Shown in pieces: positions 9,524-17,029 of a DNA stretch of 64,000 nt. This DNA comes from JBAXQQ01 sp037131695 (GTDB lineage Bacteria > Armatimonadota > Hebobacteria > CAIYQO01): positions 47,539-111,538 of the forward strand of contig CAZWZF010000011.1 of NCBI GenBank assembly GCA_964638715.1. The letters run 5' to 3'. The translations under genes and the position numbers were made by a program. Numbering within the stretch: the stretch's first letter is position 1; each line of letters opens with the position of its first letter. The notes under the pieces are model-generated. The model was not told the DNA's origin, ran no database searches, and saw only the letters and a list, made by a program, of their open reading frames with translations.

Positions 9524-9632
9524 TCAGCTTTCAGTTTTCAGTTTTCAGATGTGTATTTTTATTAAATTTATGACTTTCAGTTCAGGTTTAATAACTAAAT
9601 TACTGAAAACTGAAAACTAATTACTGAAAACT
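9524..9632. repeat. Inverted-repeat element with TTTTCAGT-type arms
   Basis: TTTCAGTTTTCAG repeats (9528-9548) are matched by inverted copies ACTGAAAACTGAAAAC (9602-9632). The right arm supplies the last codons (VFSN) and stop of the lipoyl-pathway gene. Similar TTTTCAGT stretches occur at 16735-16752 and 55455-55472. Confidence 0.55.
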
Positions 9633-10423
9633 TTTAAACCATCTGCCAGTTCTTCGGCGCGTTTCATCTCTTCAACGGTTATTTTGCTATCAATCCAGAC
9701 TGTTCCAAACTCTTCAGCGAAACCGGCTTTTAATGCGTTAATCACTTCATCTTCAGAAACATTTCGTCCGGCAGCTTCATTTAATGATACGGCTTTGCCG
9801 GCAGCTACTTTTTCCCAGTCCGAACGGTAAAATATTTCTTCCCAGACCGGAAAATTTATATTTAATGGCAGCGAGTTCTGCTGTAAAATAACTCCATCCC
9901 GCCGCATTTGCGCGCTGCCGATTATCTTTGCGCCGTTTACCATCAAGTCGCATCTGGCGCGGGCGGCAAAACATGCCGGGTTAGCGGTGGCTGATACTGA
10001 TGCTGCTTCAGAAAAGCTGTTGGCGTGGATATCTACCAGTTCTGCCGGCAACCCTAATTTTTGCATTCCGGATACCATTGCCGCTCCCAATACTCGATAG
10101 CTGTCCATCACATTGCTGCCAGCGTCCGGCAAATCCTTTTCGGTGATAATCACGCTGAACGTCACTTCGTCATCATGAAATATCGCCCGACCGCCGGTGG
10201 GACGCCGTGAGATATCAATTCCCATTTCACGGCAGCGGTCAATATTGATATTGCCTTCGGCAGGTTGGAATTTGCCTAATGTCATACAGGCGGGACGCCA
10301 GCGGTAAAAGCGCAATATAGGTGCGGATAATCCGTTTTGTACCGCTTCCAGCAACGCGACATCCATCGCCATGTGCATCCATCCGCGATTATCTATTGCC
10401 GGTAAAAAACGCCATTCGCTCAA
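9617..10423 (-). CDS. Lipoate-protein ligase A / octanoyltransferase LipM family protein
   Basis: A 268-aa protein of the biotin/lipoate ligase fold. It carries RRPTGGRAIFHD (73-84), the acyl-binding signature, and the Lys motif NGAKIIGSAQ (Lys166). Cys151 in PACFAARARCD falls where LipM-type octanoyl-ACP:protein transferases have their catalytic Cys, so an octanoyltransferase role in lipoate synthesis is as likely as an ATP-dependent ligase. The start is TTG, overlapping the stop of the upstream CDF gene (TTGA), so translation is coupled and the gene shares the CDF gene's riboswitch-controlled transcript. The C-terminus ends inside a TTTTCAGT repeat. Choosing between LplA and LipM needs structure-based alignment. 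Confidence 0.82.
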   Translation of the reverse strand: MSEWRFLPAIDNRGWMHMAMDVALLEAVQNGLSAPILRFYRWRPACMTLGKFQPAEGNINIDRCREMGIDISRRPTGGRAIFHDDEVTFSVIITEKDLPDAGSNVMDSYRVLGAAMVSGMQKLGLPAELVDIHANSFSEAASVSATANPACFAARARCDLMVNGAKIIGSAQMRRDGVILQQNSLPLNINFPVWEEIFYRSDWEKVAAGKAVSLNEAAGRNVSEDEVINALKAGFAEEFGTVWIDSKITVEEMKRAEELADGLKVFSN

Positions 10424-11394
10424 CTCGTTACCTGCTTGAGATTTTCTTTATCATTGCGCTTGCATACCATTTTACAATCAGTGGTGCATTGTTCAGCACT
10501 GCACGGTTCAACGTGGATATGTACTTCTGCCAATCCGAAATGTTCGCGGATACCGATAATTATTTCGTCTGTTATCTCGTGCGATTCTACTACATTAAGA
10601 TCCTTTTTTACTATCAAATGAAACTCGATAAATCGCGTTGCGCCAGCTTTTCTGGTGCGGAGTTTATGCACGCCATAGATATTATTATCTGAGTTTACGA
10701 TGAACTCTCGCAGCCAGTCCTCTTCGTCATTCGGCAGGCTGACATCCATCAAATCACGACCAGCCTGAAGGGTAAGTTCCCAGGCTGCCTTGAAAATGAA
10801 TAAAGCTACGATAATTGCCACCACCGGGTCAACCCAGTTAATATTTATGGTGATACCAAGTCGTTTGGCAATTAATTGTGCTATTAATATTATCGCCAAA
10901 CCAGACATAACGCCGAATGAAGTCCACACATCAGTGCGCAGGTGCCAGGCATCAGCCAATAACGCCTGTGATTCGGTTTCGGTGCCAACCTTGAAGAGCT
11001 TTTTGGATATCATTATGTTGACAATGGCAGATAGAAACATGATTATAATACCTAACAGCGGAAATTCTACCGGCTCATTGTGGCGCAGTTTATTTATTGC
11101 TTCAAATATAATCCATAATGCCGCGACAAAGATTAGCAGTGCTTCGACAGTGCCGGATATATTTTCAAACTTGCCATGGCCAAACGGATGTTCATTATCA
11201 GCAGGTTTATCGGAATTTTTAACTGCAATTAAGGCGATAATCGCGGCAAGAAGATCTACCCCGGAGTGAATTGCTTCTGAAATAACAGATACCGACCCTA
11301 TCATTAGTCCGATAATCAACTTCCCTGTCACCAGACTGCTGTTGGATATCACCGACAACATAGCAACGGATGACTTCTGCGTGTTAGCTGACAT
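10420..11394 (-). CDS. Cation diffusion facilitator (CDF) metal exporter
   Basis: A 324-aa protein with six predicted TM helices and a cytoplasmic C-terminal domain, typical of CDF/ZitB/CzcD exporters, which expel divalent metals by proton antiport. The metal site is visible as HxxxD in TM2 (His43, Asp47) and HxxxD in TM5 (His151, Asp155). EHPFGHGK (69-76) matches the TM2-TM3 loop motif. The extreme C-terminus carries an additional Cys cluster (CSAEQCTTDCKMVC), a likely extra metal-binding tail. The start at 11394 is chosen for its GGGAGA box; the longer open frame would run through the upstream terminator hairpin. Regulation is probably by the NiCo-type riboswitch just upstream, suggesting Ni2+/Co2+ export. 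Confidence 0.92.
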   Translation of the reverse strand: MSANTQKSSVAMLSVISNSSLVTGKLIIGLMIGSVSVISEAIHSGVDLLAAIIALIAVKNSDKPADNEHPFGHGKFENISGTVEALLIFVAALWIIFEAINKLRHNEPVEFPLLGIIIMFLSAIVNIMISKKLFKVGTETESQALLADAWHLRTDVWTSFGVMSGLAIILIAQLIAKRLGITININWVDPVVAIIVALFIFKAAWELTLQAGRDLMDVSLPNDEEDWLREFIVNSDNNIYGVHKLRTRKAGATRFIEFHLIVKKDLNVVESHEITDEIIIGIREHFGLAEVHIHVEPCSAEQCTTDCKMVCKRNDKENLKQVTS

Positions 11395-11423
11395 TCTTTC
11401 TCCCATAGTTGGAGACAATAAAA

Positions 11424-11450
11424 AAACCTGCGGAACTTCTGCCCGCAGGG
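11424..11450 (-). terminator. Riboswitch expression-platform terminator
   Basis: CCTGCGG and CCGCAGG form a 7-bp stem with a 9-nt loop, followed by seven T residues, upstream of the CDF start codon. An upstream GCGGGG can pair with the CCCTGC at the stem's 5' side, giving a mutually exclusive antiterminator. Confidence 0.8.
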
Positions 11451-11508
11451 TATAGAAAACCCCGCAGAACATCGCTTTTCCGTTTGGCTTTTTAAAGCCT
11501 CGCTAAAA

Positions 11509-11600
11509 GTATCAGTCCCACGGGGCATGAATATAAAATTATCCCGCTGCCATCAAATGGCCCGGCTGCACCGCATTATGACGCGGCCGCTTGATCTCTG
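11509..11600 (-). ncRNA. Candidate NiCo (czcD-type) riboswitch aptamer
   Basis: Read on the minus strand, the leader contains GCAGCCGGGC, then a perfect hairpin GCCAT-TTG-ATGGC, then CAGC, a second GGG..CCC stem, then GTGGGACTGAT. This order matches the NiCo riboswitch core as I recall it: GCAGCC, P3, P4, then GUGGGACAGU closing P1, in a four-way junction. A 5' ATCA pairs with the terminal TGAT to close P1, and CGCG/TGCG forms P2. It lies just upstream of a CDF transporter, the known target gene class, and just ahead of an intrinsic terminator. The 5' junction strand (AAGCGGC) differs from the usual GCAGGC. Confidence 0.75.
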
Positions 11601-11608
11601 TTAAATAT

Positions 11609-11637
11609 ATTTTATAAAATCTCTTCTTTTACGTCAA
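11609..11637 (-). promoter_or_regulatory. Sigma70-type promoter of the riboswitch-CDF operon
   Basis: TTGACG (11632-11637), a 17-bp spacer, then TAAAAT (11609-11614). The expected transcription start near 11602 falls immediately before the first paired base of the aptamer. Confidence 0.75.
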
Positions 11638-11792
11638 GAGCAGGGGGCAAATTGCAAATTGAAGTGACATTGACATAATATCCGACTGATCTGTCTGATC
11701 CGACGAATCCGTCCAATAAAAAAATATTTAAAAATAAATCAAAATAAATGGAACCTTTTGGGAACTTCTTACGACTATGGTATAGGAATGCG

Positions 11793-12170
11793 GAATTAGA
11801 TGGATTTAATCGGATAGACAGTCTGGTTTCAATGGATTAACCGATGCCACGGATTGGCAAAAGCCATAATGGCTGGCGGCTCCTGAGATGGAGGTGTATT
11901 TGAAACCCGGATGTTTTCCCTCCATCAATAATGTTCATGATGAACAGTTGTTTCATGATGAAACGTCCGCGATAACGGCAAGAGGATAACGGGTTCACCG
12001 GTTCTGTGCATTTGGATTTGCTGAAGCGGGGCGATGGATAGCCGCACAATGGATGGCGCTTCATAAAATATGGAGTTTCAGACGGTAAAAACGTTGCCGT
12101 AAAAAGAAAAGAAATGAATGAGTATAAGAAATGCGGGTTATGCGCAAGATGCGTAGGACCCGCATTATTC
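11793..12170 (+). ncRNA. Unassigned structured intergenic region, candidate ncRNA
   Basis: There is no credible gene between 11640 and 12246. The + strand offers TTGGGA, a 17-bp spacer and TATAGG (11758-11786), then dense hairpins: AGCCAT-A-ATGGCT; GATGGAGG..CCTCCATC closing a 23-nt loop (about 11888-11926); GTTCA-TGA-TGAAC (11933-11945); GTTTC-ATGAT-GAAAC (11950-11964); ACGG..CCGT; and a closing AATGCGGGT..ACCCGCATT (12130-12166) followed by a T-rich run. It matches no RNA family I know (not tmRNA, RNase P or SRP). A decayed gene is the alternative. Confidence 0.35.
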
Positions 12171-12246
12171 TTTTGGTGAGGATGTTTTCTTATATTATTA
12201 CACAGAGATGCACAGAGAAGACACGGAGATTCACGGAGGTGTTTTT

Positions 12247-12858
12247 TTATTCTTTTTGTTTGATTTTTCGCAATTGTATCAGTAATAATAAAATCCCGAA
12301 GATTAATGGCAAATAGATAAATTTATGATTATTGATAAAATAAGCGGGGAAGGTCAGCAGCAAAAAAATAGTACTGTTATAAATCATCCGGCAAATCCAT
12401 GACGATGCGAATGAACCGGTGAAGTATCGCGCAACTCCGCAAATTATATTAACCACGAATACCAGCAGCAGCAACTGATCGTCCGGGTGGGTAATTACAA
12501 ATAATACCGAAATGATAATAATAACAGCGATGGTACGAAAATATCTGGCAAGCCAGGTGAAGACAACACCGCGAAACAAAAATTCCTCAATTAGCGGGAT
12601 AACAATTATCAGAAGTAATACATCAGACAAAATCGGCACAACCGGGTGCGGCAGCAAATTGCCGCTGTGCCATAAATAATTCATCCAATATATGCCGCAA
12701 AACGCCGCAATTGCACCCCAGCCAATTCCAGCCAACACGCCGTTGCCGGTAACCCCGCTGCCGCATTTCCCCAATCCCCGACCCCATATCCGCGCCAATA
12801 CATACTGCGCCAGCAGCAGCGGTAAAACAATATATAGATTCAAAGGAATTGTGAACAT
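12247..12858 (-). CDS. CPBP family intramembrane metalloprotease
   Basis: A 203-aa polytopic membrane protein with about six TM helices. The CPBP/Abi (Rce1-like) signature is present: EEFLFR with Glu91, Glu92 and Arg96, and FVITH with Phe120 and His124. The third His/Asn motif is less obvious; Asn137 in FVVNIICG is the best candidate. These proteases cleave within membranes; bacterial substrates are mostly unknown, with roles proposed in bacteriocin self-immunity or protein maturation. The start is an ATG with no clear SD. It stands alone, with a structured non-coding stretch downstream. Confidence 0.85.
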   Translation of the reverse strand: MFTIPLNLYIVLPLLLAQYVLARIWGRGLGKCGSGVTGNGVLAGIGWGAIAAFCGIYWMNYLWHSGNLLPHPVVPILSDVLLLIIVIPLIEEFLFRGVVFTWLARYFRTIAVIIIISVLFVITHPDDQLLLLVFVVNIICGVARYFTGSFASSWICRMIYNSTIFLLLTFPAYFINNHKFIYLPLIFGILLLLIQLRKIKQKE

Positions 12859-12988
12859 AATTGACAGATATACATTAACAGTTATTAGTATGAAGAGTAA
12901 AGAGGTTGAAAAATTGTTTTTATAGAAAATTAATGTTAATTGTATCTACTTTGGAGTGGCAGTATGATAAGTAAATCAGTAACATGAT

Positions 12989-13030
12989 GTGACAGACACC
13001 ATCCTGGCTTCGCCACTCGGTGTCAGTCAC
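12989..13030. repeat. Palindromic intergenic repeat, family R3
   Basis: A hairpin with outer arms GACACC/GGTGTC and an internal GGCTTCGCC. Copies occur at 60374-60415 and 63911-63953 in the opposite orientation, sharing GACACCGAGTGGCGAAGC. Confidence 0.7.
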
Positions 13031-13039
13031 TGAATGTAA

Positions 13040-13083
13040 AAAATATCGGACAGATCAGTCCGATTTGACCAATCCGTCCGACA
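13040..13083. repeat. TCGG/CCGA degenerate inverted repeat, family R7
   Basis: Contains ATCGGAC, AGTCCGATTTGACC and ATCCGTCCGAC. Related copies are at 9158-9190, 11678-11716, 14518-14549 and 60456-60494, all intergenic and sharing GTCGGATTTGAC or its complement. Confidence 0.55.
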
Positions 13084-13117
13084 AAAAACTGCTATCCATA
13101 ATTTTTAATTTTTAATT

Positions 13118-14449
13118 TTAAAGCTCTCGCTTATCAATCACTCTTTTCGCCTTTCCCTGGCTTCTTTCCAGGGTTTGCGGTTCTACCAATTTTACTCTTA
13201 CCGACAGGCCCAGGGACGAGTGGATTTTCTTGGCTAACTGATGCTGTAATTCAGACATTTTACTGAAACTGCTTTGACCTTCAGCAAATAGCTTTTCCGA
13301 TACTTCTACCCACACTTCCAGGGTGTCCAGCGAGCCGTCGCGGGTTATTACCAGCAGGTAATGCGGCGAAGTGCCTTCGGTCTCCATCAGCACGTGTTCT
13401 ACCTGGGTGGGGAATACATTAACACCGCGGATGATGAGCATATCGTCAGTGCGTCCCTTTACCCTGGACATTCTGGCACTGGTGCGGCCGCAGGTGCATT
13501 TTTCGGTGGTTACCATCGTAAGGTCACGAGTGCGGTATCTTATCACCGGCAGTGCTTCTTTCCACAGCGGGGTTACAATTAATTCGCCGATTTCGCCTTC
13601 CGCCACCGGTTCGCCGGTTTCCGGGTTCAGCAATTCCCACAGGAACATATCTTCGGCGATGTGCATGCCGGATTTCGCGATTTCACATTCACCGCTGAAT
13701 CCCGGGCCGCATAATTCGCTCATTCCGTAGTTGTCAGTCGCGCTTAATCCCAATTCGTATTGGATGCGGGTGCGCATTCCTTCGGTCCAGGGTTCCGCAC
13801 CAAACAGGCCTAATTTCAGTTTGATATCTTCACCCAATTTCAACCCGCGATTATGCACTTCTTCGGCAAGATGTGCCGCGTAGGACGGGGTTGATATAAG
13901 AGTGGTAGTTTCAAAATCCTGCATAAACATCAATTGGCGGTCGGTATTGCCAGAAGACACCGGCACAACGGTTGCCCCGGCGCGTTCCAGACCGTAATGC
14001 AGCCCAAATCCGCCGGTGAACATACCATATCCAAAAGAAATTTGTGCCATATCATCAGGGGTGACACCAGCTTGAGATACCATGCGCGCCACCAGGTCTA
14101 TCCAGGTATCAAGATCATTTTTTGTATATCCCACCACAGTAGGTTTGCCGGTGGTGCCACTGGATGAATGTATACGGGTTAATTCATTTTTCGGCACTGC
14201 GAACATGCCAAACGGATAAGTGTCATGAAAGTCAGTCTTTGTTGTATATGGCAGCAGCCGAACATCAGCAAGGCAACGGATATCCGACGGTTTTATCCCG
14301 GCCGCATCCATTTTTGCCCGGTAATACGGCACTTTTTCATAGCTATATTTTACTGTTTCCTGCAACATCGGCAATTGCCGCGCCTGAATATCGGCGCGGC
14401 TTGCACATTCCCATTTCTCATTCCAAATAATATGCTTGCTATCAGACAT
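13118..14449 (-). CDS. paaK: Phenylacetate-CoA ligase family protein
   Basis: A 443-aa adenylate-forming enzyme that activates an aryl acid with ATP and CoA. The P-loop-like motif SSSGTTGKPT is at 95-104. GLFGAEPWTEGMR and the NYGMSELCGPG stretch (A5 region) are present. LIVTPLWKEALPVIRYRTRDL, the CGRT..GR.DD segment and the C-terminal Lys in RSQGKAKRVID match PaaK. The start has AAGGTGAT about 8 nt upstream. It is last in a three-gene operon behind an ACT protein and a Na+:solute symporter. PaaK/ACT pairs in anaerobes often accompany aryl-pyruvate ferredoxin oxidoreductases, so import and activation of aryl acids is a reasonable inference. Confidence 0.93.
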   Translation of the reverse strand: MSDSKHIIWNEKWECASRADIQARQLPMLQETVKYSYEKVPYYRAKMDAAGIKPSDIRCLADVRLLPYTTKTDFHDTYPFGMFAVPKNELTRIHSSSGTTGKPTVVGYTKNDLDTWIDLVARMVSQAGVTPDDMAQISFGYGMFTGGFGLHYGLERAGATVVPVSSGNTDRQLMFMQDFETTTLISTPSYAAHLAEEVHNRGLKLGEDIKLKLGLFGAEPWTEGMRTRIQYELGLSATDNYGMSELCGPGFSGECEIAKSGMHIAEDMFLWELLNPETGEPVAEGEIGELIVTPLWKEALPVIRYRTRDLTMVTTEKCTCGRTSARMSRVKGRTDDMLIIRGVNVFPTQVEHVLMETEGTSPHYLLVITRDGSLDTLEVWVEVSEKLFAEGQSSFSKMSELQHQLAKKIHSSLGLSVRVKLVEPQTLERSQGKAKRVIDKREL

Positions 14450-14564
14450 TTTTACATATCACCTTTACATACTTTATTTACAATACTTTCGCTTTTGGGT
14501 GTTATTACTCATTAAACAACTGACCGATCCGTCAAATCCGACCGATTATTAAGCGAAAGTCCTA

Positions 14565-16118
14565 TTATATACTTTCAAATCCACCGGTTGACGCTTCGAC
14601 TGCGGTTTCATCTTTGCTGAATACTTTTTCAATATGTTCTGCCGACATCGGCTTGGTCATCAGGCTGACAATGGGTACTACTATCATCGGCAGGAACATG
14701 GTAATTGCGCCGGCCAGCGGAACGCCGTTTGAACCCCATGCCATAAACAATATGATTGCGCATGCCAAACCAGCAAAGATACCGGCGAATACACCCGGAA
14801 GGGTGGTACGGCGCCAGAACAGGCCATATATATATGGTGCCAGGAATACACCAGCTAATGTGCTCCAGGAAATAACCATCAGGTTAACGATAAAGGTCGG
14901 TTTAATCAAAGCAATATACAGGGTTAAGCCGACAAATATACCGCATAAAATACGCATCAATGACATGGTGCTTTTCTGGTTGGCATGACGATCGACAAAT
15001 GCGCCATATACATCTACCGCGATGGCGGAACTGCTCACCAGCACCAATGAAGACAGGCTGGACATTGAGGCGGAAAATACCATCAGCACGACAATTACTA
15101 CCAGAACTTCAGGCAAACCAACGGTGGTAATGAAATGCGGCATGATTTTATCAAATATTGGTCCTTTAGGTCCCATTAATTCAAGTGGAAGTTTGGCTCC
15201 ATAAAACATGTGGGTCAATGCGCCGCTGTAATACGCGCCAAATGACATGAATAACGCAAATATACTGGCGATTATCATAGCGCGTTTGATATCCATTTGG
15301 CTGCGGATTGAATAGAACTTCTGTACCATTTGCGGCAGCGACCACGGGCCGAAACTGGTAATTAAAACCAGTGACAGCAGCGTAACCCACCCGGGAATGG
15401 TAACTGACAACATTCCGGTACCGAGTACCGCACTTTTCAGTAATCCCGGCGCCATCGATGGATCAGACATCAGGGTGCTGGTTGCATGTGAAAATCCGCC
15501 GACTTTACCAGCCAGCAGATATACCATAATCATTACGCCAAGGAACTCGATGATGCCGCGAATGAAATCGCTGACAGCAACCGCGAAATAACCGCCCATC
15601 ATCAGATATACACCGGTGAGGATAGTTAAAAATATAACAGTATATGTATAGTTCAACTTGAGGGTCATCTCGAACAGGTAACTTAACCCCATCATCACTG
15701 ATGCGGAATATGGTACCAGGAAGATGAATATTACTATTGCGGATAAAATCTGCAGCACTTTGCTGTTATAACGTACCGACAGGAACTCCGGCATGGTAAT
15801 CGCGTTCAGCTTTGTTGTCATTTCACGAGTGCGGCCAGCCAGCACCATCCATGCCAATAGAGTGCCGACAAGGGTATTGCCGATTACTATCCACATGGTG
15901 TGAATGCCGAATCCCCAGCCTAATTTACCGGCGTAACCGATGAATAAAACGGCAGAAAAATAAGTAGTGCCATAAGCGAAGGCGCTCATCCACGGGCCGA
16001 GAGAACGGCCACCGAGGAAAAAGTCGCCGATGTTCTTTGTTTTTTTCATTGACCAGTAGCCAATGCCCAACATAATAAGAACATAAATAATGAGGATAAT
16101 CATTTGCGGGATGTTCAT
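14565..16118 (-). CDS. Sodium:solute symporter (SSS family)
   Basis: A 517-aa protein with about 13 TM helices. Typical SSS features are the N-terminal DFFLGGRSLGPWMSAFAYG segment and the unwound-helix region SASMSSLSSLVLVSSSAIAVD near residue 350. It uses the sodium gradient to import a small organic solute; the closest well-known relatives are PutP/PanF. Its place between the ACT regulator and PaaK suggests an aryl acid or related carboxylate, which is inference. It starts 7 nt after the ACT gene stop; the nearest SD-like AAGGAG is 13 nt before the ATG, so expression may rely on coupling. Confidence 0.9.
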   Translation of the reverse strand: MNIPQMIILIIYVLIMLGIGYWSMKKTKNIGDFFLGGRSLGPWMSAFAYGTTYFSAVLFIGYAGKLGWGFGIHTMWIVIGNTLVGTLLAWMVLAGRTREMTTKLNAITMPEFLSVRYNSKVLQILSAIVIFIFLVPYSASVMMGLSYLFEMTLKLNYTYTVIFLTILTGVYLMMGGYFAVAVSDFIRGIIEFLGVMIMVYLLAGKVGGFSHATSTLMSDPSMAPGLLKSAVLGTGMLSVTIPGWVTLLSLVLITSFGPWSLPQMVQKFYSIRSQMDIKRAMIIASIFALFMSFGAYYSGALTHMFYGAKLPLELMGPKGPIFDKIMPHFITTVGLPEVLVVIVVLMVFSASMSSLSSLVLVSSSAIAVDVYGAFVDRHANQKSTMSLMRILCGIFVGLTLYIALIKPTFIVNLMVISWSTLAGVFLAPYIYGLFWRRTTLPGVFAGIFAGLACAIILFMAWGSNGVPLAGAITMFLPMIVVPIVSLMTKPMSAEHIEKVFSKDETAVEASTGGFESI

Positions 16119-16125
16119 TGTAGTT

Positions 16126-16542
16126 TTACAACTCCTTCAATTCTTCTGGGGTGATTAATCCGATGCCTTCTGCCGTTAATACTGCTTCACCAGCGGCGAC
16201 ATCTTCAACGCCAAATGCTATTAATGACTGCACGATTGCGTAAGAATATTCAACATTCAATCCGCGGGCAGTGAATCCGGCCAGTGCTTTTGCCAACCCG
16301 CCGGGATTATCTGGCACTCGTGCCAAAATAATTGGGCCTTCATGAACGGTAAACTTGGCGGCACGAAGTGCGGAAACCGCTCCCGCTTCATCGTTAACCA
16401 GTAAGCGTAAAATGCCAAACTCCGCGGTGTCCGCAACAGAAAATCCGCGAATATTTATCCCCGCTTCGCCTAAGATGCGGGATACTTCCGCTAATCGTCC
16501 GGCGGTATTATCCAAAAACACTGATAACTGCGTAACCGGCAT
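16126..16542 (-). CDS. Tandem ACT-domain protein
   Basis: A 138-aa protein made of two ACT modules (about 1-70 and 71-138). The first contains DNTAGRLAEVSRILGEAGINIRG, a textbook ACT beta-alpha-beta start, and the second has VPDNPGGLAKALAGFTARGLNVEY. ACT domains bind amino acids and regulate partner enzymes. The start is set at 16542 because GAGGGGG lies 6 nt upstream; the longer frame starts with a TTG inside that SD. It leads the operon with the symporter and PaaK, an association seen for aromatic amino acid degradation. No catalytic domain is attached. Confidence 0.9.
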   Translation of the reverse strand: MPVTQLSVFLDNTAGRLAEVSRILGEAGINIRGFSVADTAEFGILRLLVNDEAGAVSALRAAKFTVHEGPIILARVPDNPGGLAKALAGFTARGLNVEYSYAIVQSLIAFGVEDVAAGEAVLTAEGIGLITPEELKEL

Positions 16543-16676
16543 AATATACCCCCTCAAACAGTTTAATTACTGAACAATTAATAATTTATACAATATTAAA
16601 AATATACCTTCAAAAATAATACAAAAAATAATAAAATATTAGTTAGTTAAAGTTAAGTAAGAGGGTGTGAGATGGA

Positions 16677-16704
16677 GTAAGGTATTAGTAAGTTAATACC
16701 TTAC
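16677..16704. terminator. Intergenic hairpin between divergent operons
   Basis: GTAAGGTATTA and TAATACCTTAC pair perfectly (11 bp) around a 6-nt loop with no T-tract. Probably one of the repeat-derived hairpins rather than a true terminator. Confidence 0.4.
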
Positions 16705-16729
16705 CCAAATAAATTGGACAAAGTGTTAA

Positions 16730-16917
16730 GTTTTCGGTTTTCAGTTTTCAGTGACCAAAAATATTGGAATAAAAGTAAACTCCCCTCCTTGGCAAGGAAA
16801 GGGGATTGAGGGGAGGGGCTTTTAAGGCATAAATCTATAATTAAGGAAATAGGTTTTGCAAGTGCCTGTTAAAATCATGACTTTTTTTTGTTCGGATTTG
16901 ATAGCTAACGACTAAGA
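16730..16917. repeat. Composite intergenic repeat with CCCCTCCTTGG module (copy 1)
   Basis: Order of modules: TTTTCAGT repeats, TAAACTCCCCTCCTTG, then ATCATGACTTTTTTTTG and TTCGGATTTGATAGCTAACG. The same order recurs at 55446-55630. Fills most of the gap between the ACT gene and the PQQ gene. Confidence 0.6.
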
Positions 16918-17029
16918 ACTTAAATTTGCCATTTGTCATTTACAATTCCCAATTTATCGCTTCTCCTCTCCACAAAATGGTTTAATTTTGCTATTATTAC
17001 ATCATAATATTATTTGTGAGGTTACATTT

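Noticed and set aside
11509..11600. yybP-ykoY (manganese) riboswitch as an alternative for the CDF leader
   Set aside because: The order GCAGCC - hairpin - hairpin - GTGGGAC fits the NiCo architecture better; the paired junction loops of yybP-ykoY are not recognisable.
11837..12064. 75-aa minus-strand frame in the structured intergenic region
   Set aside because: No SD, low-complexity composition and no recognisable motif; the region is better explained by hairpin-rich non-coding DNA.
16677..16704. True Rho-independent terminator
   Set aside because: The stem is perfect but there is no T-tract and it lies between divergent operons; recorded only as a hairpin.
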